Shown here piece after piece: positions 32,037-40,171 of a DNA stretch of 64,000 nt. Within the stretch, counting starts at the first letter, position 1. Each line of letters opens with the position of its first letter. The position numbers and the translations under genes are program-made. The stretch covers positions 62,001 through 126,000 of the forward strand of contig NZ_JAALFH010000066.1 in the NCBI RefSeq assembly GCF_011058255.1, given 5' to 3'. The notes beneath the pieces were generated by a model. The model searched no databases and was not told the origin of the DNA. It saw only the letters and a list, made by a program, of their open reading frames with translations. Source of the stretch: Thioalkalivibrio sp. XN8 (GTDB taxonomy: Bacteria; Pseudomonadota; Gammaproteobacteria; Steroidobacterales; XN24).

Positions 32037-34063
32037 ACCTGCTGGGAGAGCTCAAGCGCCGCAACGTCTTCCGCGTTGCCATGCTCTACGTGGTGGCAGC
32101 GTGGCTGGTCATCGAGGTGGCCGAGACCGTGCTGCCGATCTTCGAGGTCCCGGACGGCGTCCTGCGCGGCCTGGTGGTGCTGCTGGTGATCGGCCTGGTG
32201 CCCGCACTGGGCTTCGCCTGGATCTACGAGCTGACGCCGGAAGGTCTGAAGCGCGACACCGGCGTCACGGACAACCCCGAGTATTCCTCGGCCACGGGGC
32301 ACCGGCTGAACTGGGCGACGCTGGTCGTTGCTGTCCTTGCTATCAGCTTCCTGGCCTACGATCGTTTCGCGCCCCGTGAGCCGGGTACGGAGCCATCGGC
32401 TGTGACTACGCCGGTTGCCGCGCCGTCGGTTCCCGCCGCTCCGGTCTCTGCTGGAGAGCCTGTTGCGGTCCGGATTTCCGAGCCCGCCCGCGATCCGCGG
32501 CCTTCGGTCGCCGTGCTGCCGTTTGCCAACCTCTCCACCGACTCGGAGCAGGAGTTCTTCGCCGACGGCATGACGGAGGACATCCTGACGCGGCTCGCCG
32601 GCGTCAGCGGGCTGCGGGTGATCAGCCGTACCTCGGTGATGCGTTACAAGAACACCGAGCTGAGCCTGCCGGAAATTGCCGCACAGCTCGGTGTCAGTCA
32701 TGTGCTGGAGGGTAGCGTAAGACGCGCCGGCGATCGGGTCCGGATTACGGGCCAGCTGATCCGGGCGGCCGACGATGCCCACCTTTGGGCCGACAGTTTC
32801 GACCGGGACCTGGCCGATATCTTCAGCGTGCAGACGGAGATCGCGGGTCGGATCGTCGATCAGCTCGAGCTCCAGCTCACTGAGCGCGATCGGCAGGCGC
32901 TGGCGCGCCAGGGCACGACCAATCCGGAAGCCTATGAGCAGGTGCTGCGTGGGCGCGCCATCGCGCGGGGCTCGTACAGCTCCTTCGATGAAATCCTTGC
33001 GATCATCGACGAGGCCGAGAAGCATTTCCGCGCAGCCATTGCGCTTGATGAAAACTATGCCGACGCCTGGGCCGGGATCGCCGGCGTGAATCGAAGCAAG
33101 GCGAATATCGACGAGGATGAGACAGCCGCCCTGGCGGCCTGGAATGAGGCGACGGAAGCGGCGCGTCGCGCGATCCGCCTGGCGCCGGATTCCGCGGCGG
33201 GTTACGTGGCGTTAGGGCAGGCTTACTGGATGCGCGGGCTGACGGAGGCGGCACTGGAGCAGTTGCAGCTGGCGGCGGAAATCGAGCCGGATTCGCCCCA
33301 GGTATTGTTGGCGCAGGGCAGCCTCCTGGCCGGCCGCGGCCAGCTGGTCGCGGCGCTGGAGCGGGCCGAAAGGGCGACGCAGCTCGAGCCGGAGGATTCC
33401 AATGCCTGGGATGCTGCGGCAGGGTTCTACGAGGAACTCGGTGAATACGAGGCGGCACGCCAGGCCTACCGTATGGCATGGGAGAAACTGACGCCCCACG
33501 AGGCGCGGCTCAACTGCATGCTGATGGGCATCGCCTTGCTGGAGAACAACGTCGAGCGCGCCCGGGCGCACATGGCCCGCTTCCTCGAGCTGGAGTCCCA
33601 TTCACCCTTCGCCAGCAGCTGCGCGCTCAATTTCCACCTGTCCCAACGTGACCTGCCGGCAGCGCGTGAGATCGTCGAGCGCCGCAGCGCATTCTTCCTG
33701 GCGCGTGCGGCGATGCGCGGCGCGGTTGTGACTGCGCTCAATGGAGAGCGAGAGGCGGCAGAAGAATTCCTGCGCGCAGTGGAGGCACAGCTCGAACGCC
33801 CGGTGCCGAGAGGTAGCGAGGGTGGCAGTCTTTTCACCCGGTCACGGATTGCGCTCCTGCGCGGGGAGCCGGAGTCTGCGCTCGACTTGCTCGAGCGCGC
33901 GATCGAGGCCGGCTATTGGCCATCGGTGGCTTCGATGGCACGGCAGCCGGAGTGGGATATCGTGCGGGACGACCCGCGCTTCCAGGAGATCCTGGCGCGC
34001 CTCAACGCCGAGCTGGGACGGATGCGGGTGGAATTTGAGGCGCGGCAGGTCGATAGACGCTAG
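32033..34063 (+). CDS. Array gene 16: FlgO-like/TPR membrane protein, last of array
   Basis: 676 aa; the GTG at 32033 overlaps the gene 15 stop. The membrane domain is nearly that of gene 14 (VIEVAETVLPIFEVPDGVLRG). The linker (about 112-155) is long and rich in Pro, Ala and Val. FlgO-like domain about 158-278: SVAVLPFANLSTDSEQEFF, GMTEDILTRL, LRVISRTSVMRYK, LEGSVRRAG and HLWADSFDRDL, i.e. the VISRTS class on a VAETVLP membrane domain. TPR units: AIALDENYADAWAGIA, AIRLAPDSAAGYVAL, AAEIEPDSPQVLLA and ATQLEPEDSNAWDAAA, among the most regular here. There is no two-Cys tail. Its TAG overlaps the stop of kynU on the other strand by 3 bases, leaving no room for a terminator. Confidence 0.86.
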   Translation: MNLLGELKRRNVFRVAMLYVVAAWLVIEVAETVLPIFEVPDGVLRGLVVLLVIGLVPALGFAWIYELTPEGLKRDTGVTDNPEYSSATGHRLNWATLVVAVLAISFLAYDRFAPREPGTEPSAVTTPVAAPSVPAAPVSAGEPVAVRISEPARDPRPSVAVLPFANLSTDSEQEFFADGMTEDILTRLAGVSGLRVISRTSVMRYKNTELSLPEIAAQLGVSHVLEGSVRRAGDRVRITGQLIRAADDAHLWADSFDRDLADIFSVQTEIAGRIVDQLELQLTERDRQALARQGTTNPEAYEQVLRGRAIARGSYSSFDEILAIIDEAEKHFRAAIALDENYADAWAGIAGVNRSKANIDEDETAALAAWNEATEAARRAIRLAPDSAAGYVALGQAYWMRGLTEAALEQLQLAAEIEPDSPQVLLAQGSLLAGRGQLVAALERAERATQLEPEDSNAWDAAAGFYEELGEYEAARQAYRMAWEKLTPHEARLNCMLMGIALLENNVERARAHMARFLELESHSPFASSCALNFHLSQRDLPAAREIVERRSAFFLARAAMRGAVVTALNGEREAAEEFLRAVEAQLERPVPRGSEGGSLFTRSRIALLRGEPESALDLLERAIEAGYWPSVASMARQPEWDIVRDDPRFQEILARLNAELGRMRVEFEARQVDRR

Positions 34064-35331
34064 GAGAGTGCCTCCCGCGTCGCCGCGTCCAGCGCCTCGA
34101 CCAGCTGCTCCACCTCGCCGAAGGTGTTGTACAGCGGCGCCGGCGCGGCGCGGATGATGTCCGGCTCGCGCCAGTCGCAGACCATGCCCAGCTCGCCGAG
34201 CCGGTCGAACACGGCCCGGCCCGACTCTACCCCGGAGCGCAGCCGCATGGACAGCTGGCAGCCGCGCCGCGCCGGGTCGCGCGGCGTCACGATCTCGATC
34301 CGGCCGGCGACGGTCTCGTCCAGCCGGCGCTCGAGGTAGCCCGTCAGGGCGATCGACTTCGCGCGCAGCCGGTCCAGGCCGGCGTCCATGAAGTCCGCGA
34401 GCGAGGCGCGCAGGGTGCAGGTGCTCAGCACCGGCGAGTTGGAGATGTGCCAGCCTTCGGCCCCGGGCACCGGCTTGAAGTCCGGGCCCATCAGGAAGCG
34501 CGTCGGCTTGTCCTGGCCCCACCAGCCGGCGAAACGGGGCAAGGAGGGGTCGTGGCCGTGGCGGCGGTGGACGAAGGCGCCGGCGGTCGCGCCGGGGCCG
34601 CCGTTGAGGTACTTGTAGCTGCACCAGGCGGCGAAATCGACGTTCCAGTCGTGCAGTTGGAGCGGGATGTTCCCTGCCGCATGCGCCAGGTCCCAGCCGG
34701 CCACCGCGCCGACCGCGTGCGCCTCGGCGGTCAGGCCCTCGATGTCCAGCACTTCGCCGGAGAGGTACTGCACGCCCGGCAGCAGCACCAGCGCAAGGGT
34801 ATCGCCGGCCTCGCGCATGGCCGCCACCAGGTCCTCGCGCCGCAGCAGGTACTCGCCCTCGGGCGGGCCGACCTCGATGAGTGCGTCGGCCGGGTCGAGG
34901 CCGTGATGCTGCAACTGGGACACGATCGCATAGCGGTCGGACGGGAAGGCCGGCCGCTCCATCAGTATCTTGTAGCGCTGCGCGGTGGGACGGTAGAAGC
35001 TGACCATCAGCAGGTGCAGGTTCACGGTGAGCGCGTTCATGCACACCACTTCGTCTTCTTCGGCGCCGACCAGCGCGGCCAGCGGCGGGATGAAGTTCAC
35101 CGCGTAATCCTTCCAGGGCCGCGGACCGATGAAGTGGCCGCCGATGGCATGGGTACGCCAGGTCGCGAGTTCTTCCTCGACGTAGTCGGCCGCTTTCTTC
35201 GGCTGCAGGCCGAGGGAGTTGCCGAGGAAGTAGGCGCACTCGCGGCCGTCGTGCAGCGGCAGGTGATAGCGCTCCCGATGCCCCGCGAGCGGATCCTGGC
35301 GGTCGAGGGCGGCGGCTTGTTCGCGTGACAT
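34060..35331 (-). CDS. kynU: Kynureninase
   Basis: 423 aa, usual length. PLP enzyme that cleaves L-kynurenine or 3-hydroxykynurenine to anthranilate or 3-hydroxyanthranilate plus alanine. YFLGNSLGLQPKK near residues 34-46, GWDLAHAAGN (Asp214) and WCSYKYLNGGPGA with the PLP-binding Lys240 identify it. No other kynurenine-pathway gene (dioxygenase kynA, formamidase, kynurenine 3-monooxygenase) is in the window. It is separated from apaH by only 21 bases and is probably the last gene of the lptD-to-apaH transcript. The start is the ATG at 35331. Confidence 0.94.
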   Translation of the reverse strand: MSREQAAALDRQDPLAGHRERYHLPLHDGRECAYFLGNSLGLQPKKAADYVEEELATWRTHAIGGHFIGPRPWKDYAVNFIPPLAALVGAEEDEVVCMNALTVNLHLLMVSFYRPTAQRYKILMERPAFPSDRYAIVSQLQHHGLDPADALIEVGPPEGEYLLRREDLVAAMREAGDTLALVLLPGVQYLSGEVLDIEGLTAEAHAVGAVAGWDLAHAAGNIPLQLHDWNVDFAAWCSYKYLNGGPGATAGAFVHRRHGHDPSLPRFAGWWGQDKPTRFLMGPDFKPVPGAEGWHISNSPVLSTCTLRASLADFMDAGLDRLRAKSIALTGYLERRLDETVAGRIEIVTPRDPARRGCQLSMRLRSGVESGRAVFDRLGELGMVCDWREPDIIRAAPAPLYNTFGEVEQLVEALDAATREALS

Positions 35332-35352
35332 GGTGATTCCTCGAGAGTCGGA

Positions 35353-36180
35353 TCAGCCGGGTCTCAGCCCCGGGCCGCATTCCACGTGGTGGGGCTCCTC
35401 GCCGTCGAGCTGCAGTGCGGTGAGGCGGCCGCCCCAGACACAGCCGGTGTCGATGCCGAACACGCCGCCCTGGGCATGGTAGCCGAGCGTCGACCAGTGC
35501 CCGAATACGATCCGGGCCCCGGCGCTGCGCCGGCCCGGGAAATCGAACCACGGAACGAGTTCCTCGCCCGCCTTGCTGAGCGGTCCCTGGTTGTCGAAGT
35601 CGAGACTGCCGTCGCGCCGCAGGTAGCGCAGCCGGGTGAGCGCGTTGATGCTGAAGCGCAGCCGCTCGATGCCGGCCAGGGCGGGGTCCCAGCGGTCCGG
35701 CTGGTTGCCGTACATCTGCCGCAGGAAATCGACGAAGCGGTCGCCGCGCAGCACGGTTTCGAGTTCCGCCGCCGCGGCCCGCGCGTCCGCCAGGTCCCAT
35801 TGCGGCGGCAGCCCGGCATGGACCATGGCGAAGTCCAGCGCCGGGTCGTAGTGGAGGAGCGGTTGGCGCCGGAGCCACTCCAGCAGTTCCTCGCGGTCGG
35901 GGGCCTCGAGGATGTCCGCCAGGGTGTCGCGTTTCTTCAGGGGGCGGTTCTCCGCCCAGGCCGCGGCGAGCAGGTGAAGGTCGTGATTGCCCAGCACCGT
36001 CACCGCCTGCGGCCCGAGGTTACGGACGAAACGCAGCGTGGCCAGCGAGGCCGGGCCGCGGTTGACCAGGTCGCCGGTGAACCAGAGCCCGTCGGCCGCG
36101 GGGTCGAAGCGGAGCTTGTCTAGGAGTCGCCTGAGCGGGTCCAGGCAGCCCTGGAGGTCGCCGATGGCGTAAACCGGCAT
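35353..36180 (-). CDS. apaH: Bis(5'-nucleosyl)-tetraphosphatase, symmetrical
   Basis: 275 aa. It hydrolyses Ap4A to two ADP and can also decap Np4-RNA. Metallophosphatase motifs are clear: YAIGDLQG (8-11), WFTGDLVNRGP and VLGNHDLHLL, then the family-specific MVHAGLPPQWD and FGHWSTLGYHA. The start MPVYAIGDLQGC matches the family exactly; the ATG overlaps the apaG stop by one base (TGATG), so the two are translationally coupled. Confidence 0.96.
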   Translation of the reverse strand: MPVYAIGDLQGCLDPLRRLLDKLRFDPAADGLWFTGDLVNRGPASLATLRFVRNLGPQAVTVLGNHDLHLLAAAWAENRPLKKRDTLADILEAPDREELLEWLRRQPLLHYDPALDFAMVHAGLPPQWDLADARAAAAELETVLRGDRFVDFLRQMYGNQPDRWDPALAGIERLRFSINALTRLRYLRRDGSLDFDNQGPLSKAGEELVPWFDFPGRRSAGARIVFGHWSTLGYHAQGGVFGIDTGCVWGGRLTALQLDGEEPHHVECGPGLRPG

Positions 36181-36554
36181 CAGTGCAGGGCGCCGGGCCG
36201 CGCCAGCGTGAAAGCGTCTATGGGCGCCTCGAATTCGTGCCCGGAGGCGTCGATCATGGTGTAGGCGCCCCGCATCGAGCCGACCGGCGTGGGCAGGATC
36301 GCGCCGCTCGTGTACTGGAAGTGCTCGCCCGGGCGGATCAGGGGCTGCTCGCCCACCACGCCCTCGCCGCGGACTTCCTGCACGCCGCCGTCCGCATCCG
36401 TGATGATCCAGTGGCGGGACAGCAGCTTGGCGGCCACGGCGCCCTGGTTCCGAATGGTGATGCTGTAGGCGAAGGCGTAGCGGTCCTCGTCGGGCTCGCT
36501 CTGGTGATCCAGGTAGGCGGTCTCCACCTCGATCCGGATCGGGCAATCGGCCAT
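36180..36554 (-). CDS. apaG: ApaG (DUF525) protein
   Basis: 124 aa, full length. Small beta-sandwich protein found next to apaH; in E. coli it is linked with magnesium and cobalt resistance, and its biochemical role is unsettled. RYAFAYSITIRNQG, LLSRHWIITDADG, GVVGEQP, FQYTSGAILPTPVGSMRGAY and FTLARP are the family boxes. It lies 48 bases after the universal stress protein gene. Confidence 0.95.
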   Translation of the reverse strand: MADCPIRIEVETAYLDHQSEPDEDRYAFAYSITIRNQGAVAAKLLSRHWIITDADGGVQEVRGEGVVGEQPLIRPGEHFQYTSGAILPTPVGSMRGAYTMIDASGHEFEAPIDAFTLARPGALH

Positions 36555-36602
36555 GGGGGCTCTCCGTCCAGGGAAAGCCGGAATTTTACACCAGCCGCAG
36601 GC

Positions 36603-37034
36603 CTAGCCCGGCAGGCGCACCGCCAGCACGTCGCAGGGCGCGGCATGCAGCACCGCGTCCTCGGTCAGGTTAATGATCAGCGCGAGGCCGTGGCGTTCCC
36701 GGCTGCCCAGGACCACGAGGTCGGCCTCCCACTCGTTGGCCTCCCGGAGGACTTCGCTCTTGATGGTGCCCGGGATGACCTGCTGCTCGGCGCCTTCCAG
36801 GCCGGCCTCGCGGGCCAGCTCGGCCAGTCGCTTGCGGGCGCCGGTGACCAGTTCTTCCTCGATGCTGACCGCGGGCAGCAGCGCCTCGCCCATGGGCTCG
36901 ACCGGCACGTACTCGACGACGTGCAGCAGCTTCAGCTCTGCGCCGGTCGCGCCGGCCACGGCCTTCGCCCGTGACGCCACGAGCTTGCTGTGTTCGCCGA
37001 GGTCCATCGCCGCCAGGATGCGCTGGTAATCCAT
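36603..37034 (-). CDS. Universal stress protein (UspA family)
   Basis: 143 aa from the ATG at 37034; an in-frame ATG 48 bases upstream would add 16 untypical residues. MDYQRILAAMDLGEHS is the standard first strand and loop, KLLHVVEYVP the second, and VVLGSRERHG plus a C-terminal CDVLAVR strand form the nucleotide-binding part of ATP-binding Usp proteins. It sits between rsmA and apaG, which are adjacent in the classical order of this operon, so it has probably been inserted there. Confidence 0.9.
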   Translation of the reverse strand: MDYQRILAAMDLGEHSKLVASRAKAVAGATGAELKLLHVVEYVPVEPMGEALLPAVSIEEELVTGARKRLAELAREAGLEGAEQQVIPGTIKSEVLREANEWEADLVVLGSRERHGLALIINLTEDAVLHAAPCDVLAVRLPG

Positions 37035-37085
37035 CTGCCGTCCCTCCGCTGCGCGGGGACAGTCCCCGCCTGCCGTAACCATAGT

Positions 37086-37862
37086 CTAGCAGTGCGCCGC
37101 CGCCAGCCGCGCGAAGGCTGCAGGCGGCAGGGTCTCGGCCCGCGCACCCGGGTCGCAGCCGGCGGCCCGGATCGCGTCCTCGCCGACCAGGCCGGACAGC
37201 GCGTTGCGCAGGGTCTTGCGGCGCTGGCCGAAGGCGCGCCGCACCACTTCGGCGAAGCGGGCCGGGTCCTTGACGGGGAAGGGCGGCGCGGCCCAGGGCT
37301 CGAGCCGGACTACCGAAGACCATACCTTCGGCGGCGGCCGGAAGGCGCCCGGTCCGATGTCGAACAGGGACTCGACCCGGCAGGCCACGGCGAGCATCAC
37401 GCTGAGCCGGCCGTAGGCCTTCGTCCCGGGGCCGGCCGCCATGCGCTCGACCACTTCCCGCTGCAGCATGAAATGCATGTCCCGGATCACCGCCAGCTGC
37501 TGGATGAACCGAAACAGCAGCGGCGTGGAGACGTTGTAGGGCAGGTTGCCGACCAGCCGCAGCCGCTCCCCGGGCGCGGCCAGTTCGGCCAGCTCGATCT
37601 TCAGCGCGTCGGCCTGGACCACGGTCAGCGCCGCGCCGGCCTCCGGGCGGGCCGCCAGCCGCGCCGCCAGGTCGCGGTCCAGCTCGATCACCGTCAGCTT
37701 GGCGCCGCGGGCGAGGAGCGGCAGGGTCAGGGCGCCTTCGCCGGGCCCGATCTCCACCAGCCGCTCGCCGGGCACCGGGCCGATCGCCCGCACGATCCGC
37801 TCGATCACCGTCGGGTCGTGCAGGAAGTGCTGGCCGAAGCGCTTGCGCGGCTGGTGCGCCAT
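37086..37862 (-). CDS. rsmA: 16S rRNA dimethyladenosine transferase RsmA/KsgA
   Basis: 258 aa. It dimethylates the two adjacent adenines near the 3' end of 16S rRNA (A1518, A1519 in E. coli) during small-subunit maturation, using [14 protein letters not shown] at the N-terminus, [11 protein letters not shown] (SAM motif I) and the catalytic [11 protein letters not shown] are present. The ATG overlaps the pdxA stop by one base (TGATG). Confidence 0.97.
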   Translation of the reverse strand: MAHQPRKRFGQHFLHDPTVIERIVRAIGPVPGERLVEIGPGEGALTLPLLARGAKLTVIELDRDLAARLAARPEAGAALTVVQADALKIELAELAAPGERLRLVGNLPYNVSTPLLFRFIQQLAVIRDMHFMLQREVVERMAAGPGTKAYGRLSVMLAVACRVESLFDIGPGAFRPPPKVWSSVVRLEPWAAPPFPVKDPARFAEVVRRAFGQRRKTLRNALSGLVGEDAIRAAGCDPGARAETLPPAAFARLAAAHC

Positions 37863-38842
37863 CAGTCGCCGGCGCTGCGGGCGGCGATTTCGAGCGCAGC
37901 CTCGATGGCGGCGACCAGGCTGCCGGAATCCGCCTCGCCGGTGCCGGCCAGCTCCAGCGCCGTGCCATGGTCCACCGAGGTGCGCACGATCGGCAGGCCG
38001 AGGGTGATGTTCACGGCGCGGCCGAAACCGGCGTATTTCAGCACCGGCAGGCCCTGGTCGTGGTACATCGCGAGTACGGCATCGGCGCCTGCCAGCCGGC
38101 GCGGCGTGAACAGGGTGTCGGCCGGCAGCGGTCCTGCGAGTTCCAGGCCCTCCCGGCGCAGCCGTCCCAGCGCCGGCTCGATGATGTCGATCTCCTCGCG
38201 GCCCAGGTAACCGCCCTCGCCGGCATGCGGGTTCAGGCCGGCCACCAGGATGCGCGGCTCTGCAATGCCGAAGCGGGTGCGCAGGTCGTGGTCCAGCACG
38301 CGCAGCACGCGCTGCAGGCGCTCGGCGGTGATCGCTCGCGGCACTTCGGCCAGCGGCAGGTGGGTGGTGGCGAGCGCGACCCGGAGCTTGCCGGCCACCA
38401 GCAGCATGACCGGGCTGCCGCCGCTGATCCCGGCCAGGAATTCGGTATGGCCGGAGAAGGCGATGCCGGTCTCGTTGATCACGCCCTTGTGCACCGGCGC
38501 CGTGACCATGGCGTCGAACTCACCGCCCACGCAGCCTTCCGCGGCCCGGCGCAGCATGGCGAGCACCGCCGCGGCATTGGCATGGTCGGGCTGGCCGGGC
38601 GTGACCGGGGCCGCCAGCGGCATGTCGATGACCTGCAGCACCCCTGCCTCGTGAGGCTCCGGGACAAGGACGCGGCGTACGCCCAGGCCGGGATAGAGGC
38701 GCGCGGCGAGCTGCTCGAGGTGAGCAGCAGGACCCACGGCCGCGAGCCGCGCGGGCCAGGGTCGCTGCGCCACGGCCAGGCAGAGCTCCGGCCCGATTCC
38801 GGCCGGCTCGCCGGTGGTGAGGGCGATGGCCGGCAGTGTCAT
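37862..38842 (-). CDS. pdxA: 4-hydroxythreonine-4-phosphate dehydrogenase
   Basis: 326 aa. NAD-dependent oxidation of 4-phosphohydroxy-L-threonine in the DXP-dependent route to pyridoxal phosphate. [13 protein letters not shown] at the N-terminus, [31 protein letters not shown] and [11 protein letters not shown] (metal-binding His and Asp) are family boxes. It is 14 bases downstream of surA and coupled to rsmA. Confidence 0.96.
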   Translation of the reverse strand: MTLPAIALTTGEPAGIGPELCLAVAQRPWPARLAAVGPAAHLEQLAARLYPGLGVRRVLVPEPHEAGVLQVIDMPLAAPVTPGQPDHANAAAVLAMLRRAAEGCVGGEFDAMVTAPVHKGVINETGIAFSGHTEFLAGISGGSPVMLLVAGKLRVALATTHLPLAEVPRAITAERLQRVLRVLDHDLRTRFGIAEPRILVAGLNPHAGEGGYLGREEIDIIEPALGRLRREGLELAGPLPADTLFTPRRLAGADAVLAMYHDQGLPVLKYAGFGRAVNITLGLPIVRTSVDHGTALELAGTGEADSGSLVAAIEAALEIAARSAGD

Positions 38843-38856
38843 GCGTGTCCTCCGGC

Positions 38857-40161
38857 CTAGCCGCCGCGGATCTCGACCCAGGCCTCGTCGCGCAGCTTGC
38901 GCAGCCAGAGCTCGGTCTCCTGCTCCAGCTTGCTGGCGCGGATCGCCTGGATCGCCTGCCGGCGCTTGACCTCGTCGGTGGTGTCGCGCTCCTGGCGGTC
39001 TTCCAGCAGGATGATGTGCCAGCCGAAGGGCGACTGGAACGGCTCGCTGAGCTCGCCCGGCTCCAGTTCCGCCAACACCGCCTCGAACTCGGGCACGAAG
39101 GTTCCAGGCGGATTCCAGCCGAGGTCGCCGCCGCGACTGGCCGAGCCGGGGTCTTCGGACTCCAGCATGGCGATGTCCTCGAAAGACTCGCCCGCCTGGA
39201 CGCGGGCCCGGATCTCTTCCAGGCGTCTGCGCACCGTCGCGTCGTCGACCACTTCGTTGGTCGCCATGAGAACGTGCCGGGCGCGCGTCTGGACCTGGAC
39301 CACGCGGTCTTCGCCGCCGCGGGTATCGTTGATGCGGAAAATGTGGAAACCGCTGCTGCTGCGCACCGGCTCGCTGGTCTCGCCGGGCGCCAGCGACTGG
39401 ATGACGTCGGCGAACTGGGGCGGCAGCTGCGAGCCTTTCCGCCAGCCCAGCCGGCCGCCGGAGAGCGCCTGCTGGCCTGCCGATTCGGCGACCGCCAGGG
39501 CGGCGAAGTCGGCGCCCTCGAGCAGCCGGGCGCGGATCTGCCCGGCCCGGCCGGCGGCTGCGGCGACCTGTGCCTCGGTCGCATCGGCCGGCAGCGCAAC
39601 GAGGATCTGGGAGATGTCGTAATCGATCTCCCGGCCCATGTTGGCCTCGTACTGCTCCAGCCAGCGGTCGATTTCGCGTTCCGAGACCGCGATGCGGGCC
39701 ATGACGTCCCGTTGCCGCAGGGCGTCGATCGTCATCTCGCGGCGCAGCTGCGCGCGGAACTCGCCGTAGTCGATGCCGTCGCGGGCGAGCGCCGCCGGCA
39801 GCTCGGCAAAGGGAATGTTATTACCGGCGGCGATCCGGGTCAGCGCCGTATTCAGCTGCTCCTCGCTGATGCGGATGCCCAGCCGTTCGGCGCGCTGCAT
39901 CTGCACTTCCTGCACGATCAGGTTCTCGAGGATCTGTTCGCGCAGCACCTGCTGGGGCGGCATCCGGGTGCCCTGCTGCGCCAGCTGGCGCGTGACCCGC
40001 TCGACCTGGCCCTCCAGCTGCGACTGCAGCACCACGCCGTCGTCTACTACGGCAATGATGCGGTCCAGCAGCTGGCCGGTGTCGCTGAGGGTGGCTTCGG
40101 CGGGCGTAAAGCTCGGCAGGCATGCCAGCGCGAGCGCAATGAGCAGTGATTTCAGTCGCAT
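38857..40161 (-). CDS. surA: Periplasmic chaperone / peptidyl-prolyl isomerase SurA
   Basis: 434 aa. SurA carries unfolded outer-membrane proteins, LptD among them, across the periplasm. A signal peptide (MRLKSLLIALALACLPSF...AEA, about 1-22) precedes the chaperone domain beginning LDRIIAVVDDGVVLQSQL. Two parvulin domains follow; the first has DFAALAVAES and GRLGWRKGSQLPPQF, the second DIAMLESEDPGSASRGGDLGW. The C-terminal helix closes the chaperone module. It begins 10 bases after the lptD stop. Confidence 0.96.
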   Translation of the reverse strand: MRLKSLLIALALACLPSFTPAEATLSDTGQLLDRIIAVVDDGVVLQSQLEGQVERVTRQLAQQGTRMPPQQVLREQILENLIVQEVQMQRAERLGIRISEEQLNTALTRIAAGNNIPFAELPAALARDGIDYGEFRAQLRREMTIDALRQRDVMARIAVSEREIDRWLEQYEANMGREIDYDISQILVALPADATEAQVAAAAGRAGQIRARLLEGADFAALAVAESAGQQALSGGRLGWRKGSQLPPQFADVIQSLAPGETSEPVRSSSGFHIFRINDTRGGEDRVVQVQTRARHVLMATNEVVDDATVRRRLEEIRARVQAGESFEDIAMLESEDPGSASRGGDLGWNPPGTFVPEFEAVLAELEPGELSEPFQSPFGWHIILLEDRQERDTTDEVKRRQAIQAIRASKLEQETELWLRKLRDEAWVEIRGG

Positions 40162-40171
40162 GGGATGGGGG

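Larger units (their letters stand above)
81..34063 (+). repeat. Tandem array of 16 FlgO-like/TPR membrane protein genes
   Basis: Sixteen complete paralogues follow each other in the same direction, interrupted only by two paralogue remnants, two toxin-antitoxin cassettes and one dioxygenase gene. Shared protein landmarks are the N-terminal ELKRR box, a second helix ending in ELTPEG, a third helix, the AVLPF box, the LEGSVR box and the HLWSE..DR box, followed by TPR units. The 5' ends are much more alike at nucleotide level than the 3' ends. Three N-terminal groups can be seen: a GKRT type (genes 4, 6, 8, 9, 10, 11), an AAYVVVAW type (1, 3, 5, 7, 12, 15) and a VAETVLP type (13, 14, 16). Gene 2 stands apart. 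Origin by tandem duplication, deletion and gene conversion is inferred. Confidence 0.88.

Noticed and set aside
81-34063. Reading the array as flagellar FlgO genes or as adenylate cyclases
   Set aside because: No flagellar gene is present and no class III cyclase motif can be seen. The similarity is limited to the FlgO/TolB_N-like domain, and the membrane domain and TPRs are additional.
29546-35331. A joint pathway of kynureninase and the intradiol dioxygenase
   Set aside because: They are on opposite strands and in different operons. One is predicted to be cytoplasmic and the other exported, and no other kynurenine or catechol pathway gene is present.
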